A DNA stretch of 64,000 bases, taken from contig CM051460.1 in the NCBI GenBank assembly GCA_028095005.1, forward strand, positions 235,494,742-235,558,741, in the 5' to 3' direction. Position 1 is the first letter of the stretch, and every line of letters begins with the position of its first letter. The position numbers and the translations under genes were made by a program. Origin of the DNA: Rhynchospora pubera. Lineage: Eukaryota > Streptophyta > Magnoliopsida > Poales > Cyperaceae. The notes under the pieces were generated by a model. The model searched no databases. It was not told the origin of the DNA and worked only from the letters and a program-made list of their open reading frames with translations. Positions 34,077 through 46,302 of the stretch are shown here, piece after piece.

Positions 34077-35822
34077 TGTTAGTGTGGTGCACAATTTTAA
34101 TTTCTCAAAGATAATTACTATTAATTACCCATAATTAAGCATGCACACACATAGGAACTAGTACCAAGCCATTCACACAAGAGAAAGGATTCAAAGATGT
34201 ACCTCCCTTGATATCGTAACCAAGGGGATTTGAACCGCGGCTAGGATGAAGGTGGTGCTTGCTCTTTCGGCCTCCTTGTCGAAAGCTCCTCGAGTCCACT
34301 TGGTATTAACCAAATCCTCAACAAGCTATGCTAGTAACTTGGAGGAGATGACTAATCCCTAGCTTTTCCGTTCTTCTAGCAAATGAACTAATCAATTTGT
34401 GGAAGAATGGGGCTCAACACATGAGCAATAGGGAGAGAAGAGAGGGGGGAGGCGCCTCACAAGGAGGGGGTGGCAGCTAGGTTAGTGGGAGAGAGAGAGA
34501 GGGGGATTTGCAACCATACATCTCTTTATATAGTGTGCAAACCCTACCTACCTCACACTAACTATTTACCAAATTGCCACCCCACCTACCTCCATGCATG
34601 GCCGGCCACAATAAAGACTTTTATGGGCCAATTGCTTTGTCTCATGGGTCTACTTAATCAATCATTAAATGGCCCCTCTTGTTGCTCTCAATTTGGATCC
34701 CTATTGGTCTTTTAATTAACTATTTAATTAAAGCCCTATAATATGCATATGTGTTGAAATAAATAATTATTAACTTAATAATAATTATTTAGGGATTAGA
34801 TAATGCATTAATTTATTTCTATATGATCCCTTTGATTTAATTAATTATAACGGTCTACAACGCTATTTAATTAATTAATCAACTTATCATATTTTGCAAT
34901 ACCAATTATTGCAAATAAATAAATAATGCAAGCATGGTTAAAACACCAATTTTGTGTGACCCTTTGAGAATTTATGCTACGTTGGACATGGAGTTAAATC
35001 GCTATTTAATTCCAATAATCATAAGCGGTATCTAGCAACACGTTATGATTCCCAATTCGCATAAATAGTGTACAGCTACAATATTTCAATCCTGCATAAG
35101 AGAATAAAGGTATATCTCTATTTTGATTCCTATGTCTCACGATATCATCGTATAATCCAAGATAGGAATGCGTCATTCTTGCAGATTATACGTTTCTTGA
35201 TTTAGAGATAATTGTATCAGTTGCTAGCAAACAATCTATCTCCATCAAGGGGCCCAAACAGATATCGTCACTCACTAAGTGAATTAATGAGGGACATACG
35301 GTTTTCTTGACTATTTAGCTTTTCCCCGCACAATTCAAGAGAACATAAATAACGTCCGTATAGCAGCCCTTATCGGGAATCAGCGGTAGACGATATTTAT
35401 TGAACCTATCCTCATGTGGAAAAGATAAATATCTCAAACTTAGAATCAAAATCATAACGAAATAAATAATGACACATAACACAATCCAAATATTTATTTC
35501 GTTGGGTCATGTCATGTACTATGTTCAATTAACATAAACATATGCAATTAAGTTGGTTACTCTTAACCTATGATTTATAGAACTTAATCATCACTTAACT
35601 TGCATACTAATCTTATAGATAATTAATGTTCCTTGTTAATTATCAAGATTATGGACGCTTTGGATTTATTGTTGTCATTTACTACTAAATGAAACACAGT
35701 GATCTATAATTCAGATCCTCAACCTGAATGAACTGTCAACACATAAATCAAGGAACAAATGATATATCATAAAACCATAGAAGTAGCCAAATATGATTGG
35801 CTTCTAGGACATATCTCTAACA
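34077..35822 (-). mobile_element. Solo LTR of the same copia family, copy 2
   Basis: The 1746-bp LTR begins TGTTAGTGTG and ends ATCTCTAACA, flanked by a perfect AGAAT duplication (34072-34076, 35823-35827). It shares long collinear blocks with 4725-6487, for example CATCAAGGGGCCCAAACAG and CGATATCATCGTATAATCC. A minus-strand TATA box (TATATAAAGAG) lies near 34525. No internal region is present. Confidence 0.92.
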
Positions 35823-35827
35823 AGAAT

Positions 35828-36384
35828 AACAGTGGGGACCAAAATAGAAAAGAATGGGAAAGAGAAAAATAGTGGGGACCAAAAATATTCTAAAAATAGA
35901 AAAAATTAAAATGAGTTCACACTGGGAATAATCCTTATCACACCGGATAATTAGTGCTGCTCATAATTCATTTCATATATGCGTCATTCAATAAAACAAT
36001 TTGGAGATCATATATTGCTGAGATTTCGTACAGATTGTGAAGGTTCGCAATGTAAATTTGCTCAGTCAAATGAAAAGAAATGATACAAATGGAGTAGGTG
36101 TTTGTCTCCTAAGATTCGATATGCATGCACATATTCACGTGCTGTCACCACCTCCCTTTTATCTCGATTAATTATCAGAAGAGAATTATGCTAGTACATC
36201 GATGACTACTTAAAGAAAAAATATCAGCATTCCCAAACCCAAAATTATTAATCTTTTCTTGACATCAGAAATTCATTAATTCTCTTAATGAGACCTTGTC
36301 CTAGTATCAGGTCTACTGATTTTTATATATGTTGGTCAATGAGCCAATGGGATATCAGCATTAAATGCTACCATTGGGATTCTG
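35828..36384. other. Intergenic DNA, no gene seen
   Basis: Contains a short direct repeat (AGTGGGGACCAAAA, twice within 35832-35884). Otherwise nothing recognisable. Confidence 0.5.
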
Positions 36385-36667
36385 TTTTTTTTTTTTGATA
36401 AACTGCCCGTAGGCTTGCCATTAATCGACAAATAAAATACAAAGTACAATGTTAATACAAATCATGATATCAAATAGCCCCCAAAGACATTTTCCTACTA
36501 GAAAAAGCATACCATCTTAGACGAGTACAGAAAAGAAAAAGTAAACAACAAAAGAGAACCTAAGAGAACAACAGAATAGCTAATAAGAAGAAAAAAAGTA
36601 AGTTTAAACTACGAAACTACTGGGGGCTAGCAACAGAAATAAAAAACTTCAAGGAGGAGCTTCCAGC
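36385..36667 (-). mobile_element. 5'-truncated LINE 3' end
   Basis: A T-run at 36385-36396 (poly(A) on the minus strand) is followed by the mirrored GCCTACGGGC motif and a 3' UTR-like body. GGGATTCTG flanks both sides (36376-36384, 36668-36676), a target duplication typical of LINE insertion. Too short for coding sequence. Confidence 0.68.
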
Positions 36668-36676
36668 GGGATTCTG

Positions 36677-37192
36677 TGTCATGTAATCTCTAGTAGAGTG
36701 TCAGAATTGATCGTCTCCTGTGCATGAGTTTACTCAAAACCTTCACTGATCTCATGTGTATTGTACTATTGTTCAATATTTCTGTCGCACCAATGTCGCA
36801 CTAAGTGCGTTGCTGAGTTTAAATGAAAGCAATTATATTTGTAATTTTTAATGTCAATTGTTCTTCAACTAAAAAGAAAGAAAGTTTGTATGTTATAATT
36901 GAAAACGTATATATATGGACTCATTTTCACATTCAAAAGTATTTTTTGCAAGATAGAGTTGAAGGAAACCTTTTGTTAGGCTTGCTAATGGAAGGATAGA
37001 ATATGGGTGGGGAATGGTGACCATTGAAAACTCAAACATGTCTATCATTGTACCAAGCTCTTTCTTTTCTCGACCAATGTTGATGATTTCATGATATTTA
37101 ACTAATTAATCGACGTTCTTACAAAAATTAAAACTGTAAGGCCATTGTTAATAACAAAAAAAAATTAGGTTTGTAAGGAAAACCCTTTACTG
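36677..37192. other. Intergenic DNA, no gene seen
   Basis: No ORF or repeat boundary could be supported. Confidence 0.5.
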
Positions 37193-37966
37193 TGTCGTAA
37201 GGACCGTAAAGCTCTACTATCATCACAAATTTTATTTATATTTTTTTTTTTGAGGGTCAGCAAATGCTGACAATTAATTTTATTTATATTTAAAAATTTT
37301 AAAATTCAAATGCTGAATTCAAACCCTTCATCTATTCAATTTTATGGCGATGTGTTTTCATATAAATTTTATATAATTTGAAGTTGATTTGATACTCTAT
37401 TAAGTGATCAAATTATGAACGTATTAGAATTAATCAATGATAGTTAGGGCTGTCAACAGTGCACCATTTATCAACAGTGCACCATTTATCGTTATGTCAT
37501 TTCGTTTAACCAAAATGAAACGGTTTGTGGCACAGAAAATTATACCGTTTTTTAAGTGGCACAGTTGGTTATACCGTTTCGACCATTTCAACCTCATTTC
37601 AAACCGTTTTATGTGTAATATACGATTGATGGCACAGAAAATTATTTCGTTTAATAAATGAAACGGTAAGTGGCGTGCCGGTATTGTACCATTTAATAAG
37701 TGGCACGGTAACGATTTGGTGTCATTCCGTGCCACTTACCATGTTTTGACAGCCCTAATGATAGTTAACCAGATTCATTTATTTGTTGATCACTTGATCT
37801 AGTATCAAATCCATTCTAAAATTTATAAAATTTATATGAAAATGCATTCCTTGTAAATTGAACAATATCAATAAGATGGATTCATCATTTAAATTTTAAA
37901 ATTTTTAAATATTAATAAAATGTACGAGGACTGTAGAGCTCTATTGTCGTTTACGACGACGGAGGA
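37193..37966. mobile_element. Fold-back element with core type B, split by a hAT MITE
   Basis: The left end GTCGTAAGGACCG..AAGCTCTAC is loosely mirrored by GTAGAGCTC..GTCGTTTACGAC. Core B (GAAGTTGATTTGATACTC, TCAAATTATGAACGTATTAG) is mirrored on the right (GATCTAGTATCAAATCC). A 313-bp hAT MITE interrupts the loop at 37445. Confidence 0.65.
37445..37757. mobile_element. hAT MITE, 313 bp, nested
   Basis: The ends TAGGGCTGTCAAC and GTTTTGACAGCCCTA are inverses. A perfect ATGATAGT duplication flanks it (37437-37444, 37758-37765). The interior is inverted repeats of CAGTGCACC/GGCACAG and AAACGGT. ORFs on both strands follow from these repeats. Confidence 0.9.
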
Positions 37967-38159
37967 TTTCAGTTCGGTTTGTAAGCTGCTCCAAACTCCA
38001 AAGGTTAATTTGTTGACAACAGATTCCCCAAAACAGGTACAGAAATTTTATTTCGAGCCTGATCCTGGAGTAAATCTATTCCAGCCCAACCCAGGAAGTT
38101 AAGACTTCAAACATCGAGCCCATTGAAAAGAATTGCACAAATTACAAAATTATGAATAT

Positions 38160-38318
38160 GCCCGTTTGGATCGCTTGGGAATAGAAAATTAGAAATTTCC
38201 TATTCCTAAACATAAAATATTAAAAATTGTGTAATTTTATAAATAATTTGAATTGTTTATAATAAATTTATGTCTAGGAATAGAAAATTTCTCAAATTCC
38301 CACTTGATCCAAACGGCC
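38160..38318. mobile_element. Small PIF/Harbinger-like MITE, copy 4
   Basis: The ends GCCCGTTTGGATC and GATCCAAACGGCC are inverses. TAT flanks both sides (38157-38159, 38319-38321). The arms mirror AGGAATAGAAAATT. Confidence 0.72.
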
Positions 38319-38397
38319 TATATATAATAGGATATTTGTGCAAATTAAACAGTTTAATTTTGGGGCTGTTGCGTAGGCCAGGCCCCAAAATTGTCTT

Positions 38398-38398
38398 C

Positions 38399-38457
<59 letters not shown>
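38398..38457. repeat. (ATT)n microsatellite
   Basis: About 19 uninterrupted ATT/TTA triplets, giving a poly-Tyr frame that is not a gene. Confidence 0.97.
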
Positions 38458-38459
38458 GG

Positions 38460-39421
38460 GATAATAATTAGGGATTAGCATTGTCATAACTACAAAATGA
38501 GTGTAAATCCAAAATCATATCTTTTATTTTTTAAGAGAGACGATCCAAAATCATATGAAAGCATCATACCTAACCTAACCTTACTATACCGTGCAACATT
38601 CAACAAAATGCAACTGTATTATATAGCATTAATTCTTAACATTTATCATCATGTGGGGTTGTGGGGACCGAACGAACTTCACTCAAATTATGCAAGTCGT
38701 ATATGAATTTAACATGCCATAACTTTTTATTGAATTAGAAAGCATAAAATAAGCATAAAACGACAAATATCGCACTGTTTCCAGCTTTGCTTTATCATGC
38801 ATGCACGATGCATACAATCATATGCCAACATAAATAGGAATCACCGAGTGTCTGTCCAAATCGCTAATAAGCAACTAATGCGCATTTTCACACAGGTTGC
38901 ATGACTAGAAGGCAAGAATGGTGGATAGGCCAGGCCCCTGTCAAAAATCCCAAAATTGTACAATTCATGCTTTTTTTATCGCCTGACAATGACAGCCACC
39001 CGATTGATTGACATGATTTATTAGGAGGAGAAATTATTTGATGACGTCATCAAATCGATTTGTTGTGTACATTCAAATTACCAGATTAGTTTGTTCTAAA
39101 TTCTCTATTATTAATTTTCTACTCTTATGTATATTTGCATGCATTTAAACGCATCTTAGATGATCTAAATAAGAAAAATGCTATAATTTAGCTATCGTGA
39201 TTCGAATAATAACCAAAAAAGGAACAATTAATATTCCGTACAATTTTATGAGCACAGAATCGTTTCAACTTCAGTAATAATTTTCATACACTGTTATATG
39301 TGAAGGATTAATGAACTCATGAAATTTATTTCATAAGAATATTAATCTTACATTTGGAAATTGGAAGTGAAATAAATCGATTCATATGACATGAACTAAG
39401 GGTTACTATTTTATTCTTTCA
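38460..39421. other. Intergenic DNA, no gene supported
   Basis: A 69-codon frame at 38497-38706 has no recognisable domain. Nothing else is apparent. Confidence 0.5.
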
Positions 39422-41078
39422 GGGTGTGTTTGGCAAAATGTTGAATAAATCTTATGATAGGCGGGTTTCACATCGAAATATTCAATCCTTTCATGCCTTA
39501 ATTTCAATTAAATATTTGTGTTTTAGTTAGATTTTAATGCAATTTAGGTTAGAAATGTGGTACTGCTATTTGCCCTTGTTTAATTTCAGGTTCAATGACG
39601 ATTTGGTGCAAAATTAGGCCCAAGGCAGAGTGCAAGCGGAGCAAGTCAAGATCCAAGTGACTGGAGCAAAGGAACAGGGTCAAACCAGACAAGACCCATG
39701 TCCTGGCGACCTTGCCAGGATCCTGGCGACCCCGCCTGAATCAAACCGACATGTCCAATTTGGAGACGATATTTCTGGCAGAGCACATTCCCTATTTTTG
39801 GAGAAACCAGACATGAACTCCACGCTTGGAAACCGCCCTTGAAGCCTATTTAATCATATGGAAAGACACCAAAAAGGAGAAGTCGGTTTTAGAGGGAGAA
39901 ATCAAGAGAAGATAGTAGAAATTTCCCGCAGCAGTCTTCTGTCGACCCCGCCAGAAACTTGTCGACCCGCCAGAAAACAAGCTGAGAGTGTTTTGATGTT
40001 ATTTCTTGTTGTAAACTTTCTCTATTTGTTTTCTTTGATGTTTACTTTGTTGAAACCTGTTGTTTTATGTTTAGTATGACTTGTAGTGAGTAGTTTAGTT
40101 TAGGGGCAATTGTAGGAAACCATGACTTGGTAGATTTATGAAGTTTAATCTAGTTTTCTAATTTTTCTGAGTTGCTTTGCTTTACTTAAGTTCATTTGCT
40201 TGATTTTGAGAATATGAATTGAATTGTTTTGAAAGTTTGCTCACTTGGTTTAGGTCTGACCTAGTAGATAAGCAAATAGAACCCTAATTTCAAGACAATT
40301 TGTATTCCCTTACCTTAGGATAGGTAGTATACCTAAAAGGTTAACCCGAAACTTAGCTGAAAAGTTTATTCCCTCCTAAGATCGAGAGATCTAGGATCCT
40401 ACCGAATAGTTAAAGCAAATTCTAAAGCCTAAGCCAAGAAACGAGAGTTGAAACTTAGGATTTAGGGAGGTTTAGAGGTTAAAACTTAGTAATACCAAAT
40501 CAAAAACGAGAGTTAGTATTTGGACTAGAGTTTAAGCCAAAATACTGAACTTAGAGAATTTAGAAACTGATTAAACTAAATAATCGAACTGTTATGGCGA
40601 CCCCGCCAGGAAGCTAGCGGCTCCGCCTGAATAGTGCCTGGAAGTGGAACTCGATCAATTGACCCTAGTTTAAGTCATTAATTCGAGTTTAGATCTTTTC
40701 TTTAATTTTTAGAGTAATTTAGAGGTTAATTAGAGTTTAGAATTAATTCCTTTAGTTTAAATTTAATCCTTTTAATCAAATAATCAACATTTGACTTGCT
40801 TACCCTTAGATTAATTAAACTAAGTTACTTAAAGTCTATAGTTTAGAAATAACCATCCCTGTGATTCGACCCTCAAGCTACGCTGCAATAGATTAGATTT
40901 GAGGTCTAATTTGACTTAGGTTTCACCTCCGATCATCTTATTCGAGATTTATGGAATTAGAATAAAGGGTTGAATAAGCTCTTATTCGAAATAAGACTTA
41001 TTCAAAACGCATTTAGTTTCATCCCGAATTAGACTTATTCGAAATAAGAATTATTCAAATCTCATAACAAACACACCC
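39422..41078. mobile_element. MITE with GGGTGTGTTTGG ends, split by an LTR
   Basis: The ends GGGTGTGTTTGGC and AACAAACACACCC are inverses. TCA flanks both sides (39419-39421, 41079-41081). Inner arms mirror GAATAAATCTTAT / ATAAGAATTATTC. A 1481-bp LTR plus its 5-bp duplication sits inside it; without these the element is about 170 bp. Confidence 0.68.
39455..40935 (+). mobile_element. Solo LTR, TGAT...ATCA ends (probably Ty3/gypsy)
   Basis: The 1481-bp segment begins TGATAGGCGGG and ends CCTCCGATCA, with a perfect TCTTA duplication (39450-39454, 40936-40940). Near the 3' end it contains CCCTGTGATTCGACCC, a phrase common in LTRs of large plant gypsy elements. A TATA-like TATTTAA lies at about 39847. 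Repeats of CTGGCGACCCCGCC / GACCCCGCCAG occur at 39705-39735, 39945-39975 and 40597-40627. No gag-pol is present. Strand and superfamily are inferred. Confidence 0.75.
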
Positions 41079-41340
41079 TCAAATTTTTTTCCTTACTTGT
41101 AAGAAATGCTCGTCCCATATTGCGAAGTGTATGTTTAGATCTCATTATTCCAAGTATATATATTCATAAATTAATATCATCAATATTTTGTCTAATATAT
41201 GCATCTTATTTAGATAAAAAATTGGGCATATCCCATCATACTTCTTTAAGATTTTTTTTGCATTCTTAATAATTTGAATTTATCCAAAAAACATCAATTC
41301 ATTTAAAAATATCTCCATGAATTATTTAACCACAATTAAA

Positions 41341-43120
41341 TGTTAGAAACCTTACTTAGGTGCTCAATTTTTAATTTAGCTACTAATTAACAATCAATTT
41401 CAAGCACAAACCAAGCAAACCGATCTAGTACCAAGCTATTAACACATACATAAGGGAGAAGAGTAGGAGGAAAGTTATACCCATCTAATATTGTAATTGG
41501 ATGGCTCGACCATGGCATTGGAGCTGGTGGCGTGCCTCCATACGTCTCCTCTTTAGTCGGGTGATCGGTCTCGAGTCCACCAAGGAGGTTAACCATAATC
41601 TTCAATCCTTGTGCTAGCAAGATGAAGAAATAAGCTAATCCTTCTAGGTTTCCTCTCTTTCTTTTGACAATTAACTACTTTAATTTATGGAGAGAATTGC
41701 TCAACCCAAGAGCAAGAAAGGAGAGGAGAGAGCAAGAGGCAATTTCTGAAAATTTTCCCTCTTTAGAAAATTTCGGCCAAACTAGAGAGGAGAGAGAAAG
41801 TGGAGTGGAGGATAGGGTTTTCCTCAAATGACACCCCTATTTATAGGCAACTCAATCCTAGTTCTCATCCAAAATTGTTTGGACAATTTTGCCCCCTCTA
41901 TGGTCGAAATTCTCAAGGCCCTTTGTGGGCTACACCATATACTACAAAGGCCCGTTATCTCATCCTATTTATTACTCCTTCATCTAATCTTAACTCGAAC
42001 TTTTATTTAACTAATTAAATAGAGACCCAATAGCTCAATTAATCAAAATGTGTTGAACATAATTAATTATTAACTTATTAATAATTAATTTGAGATTAGT
42101 AAATGTGTTAATTTATTTCTATATGATCCCTTTGACTTAATTAATTATAACAGTTCACAACGGTATATAATTAATTAATCAAACTATCATATTTTTGCAA
42201 TACTCACTGTTGTGAATAAATAAATAATGCACTGTATGGTTAAAGTTCTATTTGTATGACCCTTTGAGAATTTATGCTATATTGGACATAGAAAATAAAT
42301 CGCTATTTATTTCCAATAATCATAAACGGTATCTAGTAACATATTATGATTCTCAATTCACGTAAATAATGTACTGCTACAATATCTCAATCCTACATAA
42401 GAAATAAAAGTATTTCCTTGTCTGATTCTTATGTCACATGATATCATTGTATAATCCAAGATAAGAATCTGTCATTCTTGCAGATTATATATTTCTTGAT
42501 CTAGAGTTGATTGTACAAGTTGGCCAAACAATCCAACTCCATCAAGGGGCCCAAATAAATATCATCACTCACTAGGTATACTAATAAGGGACATACGGTT
42601 TTCTTAATGAACAACCCTCCCCCCACACAATTCAAGAGAACATAAATAAAGTCCGTATAGCAGCATTTATCAGAAATTAGCGATAGACGATATTTATAAA
42701 ACATATCCTCATGTGGAAGGATTGAACAATCTCAAACTTAGAATCAAATTCATATGAAATAAACAATGACACATAACACAATCCATATATTTTTTTTATT
42801 GGGTCAAGTCATGTGCTAACATACACATATGCAATTAAGTTGGTAACTCTTTACGTATGATTTGTAGAACTTAATCATCACTTAACTTGCATACTAATCT
42901 TATATGATAATTAATATTTCTTGTTAATTATCAATATTATGGACGGTTTAGATTTATTATTGTCATTCTAATGAATGATCCATAGAGATCCACAATTCAG
43001 ATCCTCAACCTGAATGATTTGTCAATAATAAATTATAGGAACAAATGATTAAGCATCATTAATAACAAAAACTAATATTTAAGTCATTAAACTATTGACT
43101 TTTAGGACATAACTCCAACA
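41341..43120 (-). mobile_element. Solo LTR of the same copia family, copy 3 (oldest looking)
   Basis: The 1780-bp LTR begins TGTTAGAAAC and ends AACTCCAACA, with a perfect TTAAA duplication (41336-41340, 43121-43125). It is collinear with copies 1 and 2 but more diverged and with small gaps. A minus-strand TATA-like CTATAAATAGGG lies near 41845. No internal region. Confidence 0.9.
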
Positions 43121-43365
43121 TTAAATTGAGCTCAGAAACCTTTTTCTTTTAAATAAGACAATTTATTTATAGAGACGTAGCCCACTATGTGAAATAGAGT
43201 TTATCCTTCTTCCCCATCCAGTAAAATTGAGCCATTACCTCTAAAATAACGGTAGAATCACTGACCATCTGTAATATATTCTCACGTTCTGAGTTCAGAA
43301 TTTGTATTTCCTACTTCATGCTCTGCAAAACGTCACAACGAAAGAAGTTGATCTAGCATGGTATG

Positions 43366-43632
43366 TAGGGGTGTCAAACGTGCGAAACGGAAGCAAAACA
43401 AGGGTGTTTCGTTTTTTGTAACATAACTCATATCGGTTTCGTTTCCGTTCCGTTTCGTAAAACGGTTAACTGTTTTGTTCTCCATTTTCTATTGATTTCA
43501 GTCTAGTTTTTAGTAAACAGAACACTAATATTTATCGGTATTAGTTTCGTTTTCAGAAACGAAATCCAATTGGTGTTCCGTTCGGACGGAACGAAACGAA
43601 AATGTTCCAAACGGAATTCTTTTGACACCCTA
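43366..43632. mobile_element. hAT MITE, 267 bp
   Basis: The ends TAGGGGTGTCAAAC and TTTTGACACCCTA are inverses. A perfect ATGGTATG duplication flanks it (43358-43365, 43633-43640). The interior is rich in GAAACGG / CCGTTTCG. Confidence 0.9.
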
Positions 43633-43640
43633 ATGGTATG

Positions 43641-44346
43641 TTCCTTTCAAATGTACTGTGCCTTTATTCCAATGCAATTTTCATACAGGGGTTTTGAACC
43701 AAAAAGGGAAATAAATCACTTAGAAAGGTGCATGGAGCATGGTTCTTCGATGAGCAACCCCAAATTAAAGGCCTTTTTAAGGATACGCTAATGTCTCGGA
43801 TATGAAATCCACATCTTGATCTTTCAAAAAGCATGCTTAACTTAAAATATACAAAGAGTCAAAATTCATTTCGAACCAAAAAAAATGCGCTTATATTATT
43901 GGAGGAGGAGAGCCGTTTCAAATTTTTCTTCTAAACCAGAAATTTTAGTGGGGTCAACATCTGACCCAAAATTTGTCTGTATAATTGTTGCTTTTAGAAG
44001 CTACATGGGTGTCTACTCTCATAAAATAAAACCATCGATACTCACTTGTACTAATAAATCCACATCGCTTGTAGATTCTGAAGAAATTTTGAATACAAGT
44101 AGCACCGTCCACAAAAATATAATCAGCCTAAAGCTATATATGGCGACTTTCAAACTAACCTCACTTGGCTTATGCACATGAGTCACATTAGAATATATTC
44201 AGTACATCCTCTTTCCATGAAAGGCACATATCAACCTTTTAAGGCATTGCGGGCCTATGTATATTTGTTGGTATGTAATGTTTAAAATATTCTTGTTTTT
44301 CAACTAACAAGATACTTTATTTAGGATTAACAAATTAAGATTTAAG
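43641..44346. other. Intergenic DNA, no gene supported
   Basis: Open frames up to 98 codons (43885-44181) show no recognisable domain, and their composition is like the surrounding non-coding DNA. Confidence 0.5.
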
Positions 44347-44745
44347 AGTAAGGCTAAAGTCTAATGCATTGGACGGAGGGGTCTCGTCCAATGCAATTGT
44401 TCTAAGATTTTGAACTCCAAACAACTGATCCAAATCGCTTAATATGAAATTCGTATTGAAATCTAATATGAAATCGAATTTTATATTTTTCTAAATTATC
44501 TTAATATATTTTTTAGAAAATTATTAAAATATTTTAAACTATTCATAATTTTTTAGATTGGTGATATTCTTAAAATCTCAAACAAATAATAAAAAAATTT
44601 GGAAAAATGTGAAATTCGGTTTTGTATTAGATTTTAATATGAAGATCATAGTGAATAATTTAGATCGGTCATCTGAGGTGTAAAGTCTGAGAACAAACAC
44701 ATTGAACGGGACCCCTCCGTCCAATTCATTAGACTTTAACCTTAC
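44347..44745. mobile_element. Fold-back element, terminal type 7
   Basis: The left arm AGTAAGGCTAAAGTCTAATG and GGACGGAGGGGTC are mirrored by GACCCCTCCGTCC and CATTAGACTTTAACCTTACT. The shared core appears as CTGATCCAAATCGC and GTATTGAAATCTAATATG. Confidence 0.77.
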
Positions 44746-45865
44746 TTATAAATTAATACTTAGGTTTGAAAATATTCTTTATTATACATATTTTAGAGCA
44801 TCATTATTAAATTAATATTTTATTCAATCAACTTTATTATCCTAATCTTGTCAGATGAAAATTATATTTTACTTTATATTTTACCGAGGGATATGATAGA
44901 GTTAAAATTACAATTGAAGCTGTGGAAACCATATTCATTTTGCTATACAAAAGTTATGAGTTGATATGAAATTGTCGGAGATTTGAAGTGACCCCGGATA
45001 TTAAACCCGAAATATGACCTTCTATAGGTTTATCAGTAAAAAAAAATTAAGTTAGGCCAGTAACATTTGTTTATTCAGACTATTAATCGATCATTGACTC
45101 CATAGAGTCCAACAAAATTTTCTGTACATGCATCTGTTTATTAATTTTTATTTATTTATTATTTTTTTTTTGCATCGATGCATTAGGATTGGAGGAAAGG
45201 ATAAATTGCACTCACTAATTCAGGTTCGACGACTTATCCAGAAGCACTAGAGGTCAATCCCCCAAAGAACGAACATTCTCCACTACCAGTTCAGCTGTTT
45301 AGAACTTTAGATTTCTCTCCATTTTCCAACAAAGGGAAATCAGCCTTTTTTTCCCAAAAATAAAAGAAAAAAGTTGATCAATATCTCTCGAGTCTTAATC
45401 AGAATTATACTAATTATTTTTAAATTAATATATCAAATTTTGAAGTAAAATAATTAAGTAAGCTAACATTAAGATGATGTACCGTACGTAGAAATAATTT
45501 ATTTATTAATTTTATATAATTTATATATTATTTGATATTAAAAAAAATTACTATTTAAATTCAGATCCATGCAAAATTTTATTATTTAATAAAATAGCAA
45601 AGAAAAAAATAAACTTTAAGGAGATGCAAAAAAAAATCCAACTTCTTTGACTAGTCGTACGGTACCAGACACAGAGACATATCCTTGTCCTTTACACTGT
45701 CAATCTAGTTTCTCTGTTACTTTAATTTAGCAACTGATCCTGTTATAACTCTAAATTGGTCTTATTGCACCCACATTTTGGTGACCCGAGAGAGATTAGT
45801 TTCAGAGAGGTGTAATAATAGATCGGCAAGCCCTTTCTTTTCTAACGCTTTTAATTTCACTTACA
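44746..45865. other. Intergenic DNA upstream of the IQM gene, no gene seen
   Basis: AT-rich. No ORF or RNA gene recognised. Confidence 0.5.
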
Positions 45866-45876
45866 CCCCTGATACC

Positions 45877-46067
45877 GAGTTCAGATCTGGTGCCGCGCGG
45901 CACACCGTGTAGCGCGGCACCGTAGCCGTCTGATCAAGATCCAATGGACAAGGGAGCTCCGTGCATGTAACCTAGATTGATAGGTCCGTAAAAAATGAAC
46001 CGTCCGATCAAGATCAGACGGCCCGTACGCGCGCTACACGGTGTCCCGCGCTACACGGGATTCGGGT
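45877..46067. mobile_element. GC-rich fold-back MITE, 191 bp, in the IQM promoter
   Basis: An 11-bp direct repeat CCCCTGATACC flanks it exactly (45866-45876, 46068-46078). The interior is a fold-back with GTGTAGCGCGGCACC / GCGCGCTACACGG and CCGTCTGATCAAGATC / GATCAAGATCAGACGG. Its G+C content stands out from the AT-rich surroundings. It ends about 235 bp before the IQM ATG. Confidence 0.75.
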
Positions 46068-46272
46068 CCCCTGATACCAGTCAAAATCATGCAAAATAGA
46101 CAATTGTATCTTTAATTAATCACCTTTATTCTTTTCCGAAACAACTTTTAAATATCCTAATCATCCAGTCAGAATTTCAATTATAAATAATCAGACACTG
46201 CCACCTGCTCCAACATTTATACCATAATAATTCATAATTCCAGACATAAATCTTCAAATCCAAGCTCTCATA

Positions 46273-46292
46273 TCTCTCTCTCTCTCTCTCTC
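46273..46292 (+). repeat. (CT)n tract in the IQM 5' leader
   Basis: About ten CT dinucleotides end 10 bp before the ATG region, followed by CGCGCGCG. Pyrimidine tracts here are common in plant 5' UTRs. Confidence 0.9.
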
Positions 46293-46302
46293 GCGCGCGT
46301 CA

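Noticed and set aside
38270..38458. ORF ending in a poly-tyrosine run
   Set aside because: It is only translation of an (ATT)n microsatellite and part of a MITE.
43885..44181. 98-codon ORF
   Set aside because: No recognisable domain, codon use like surrounding non-coding DNA, no splice partner.
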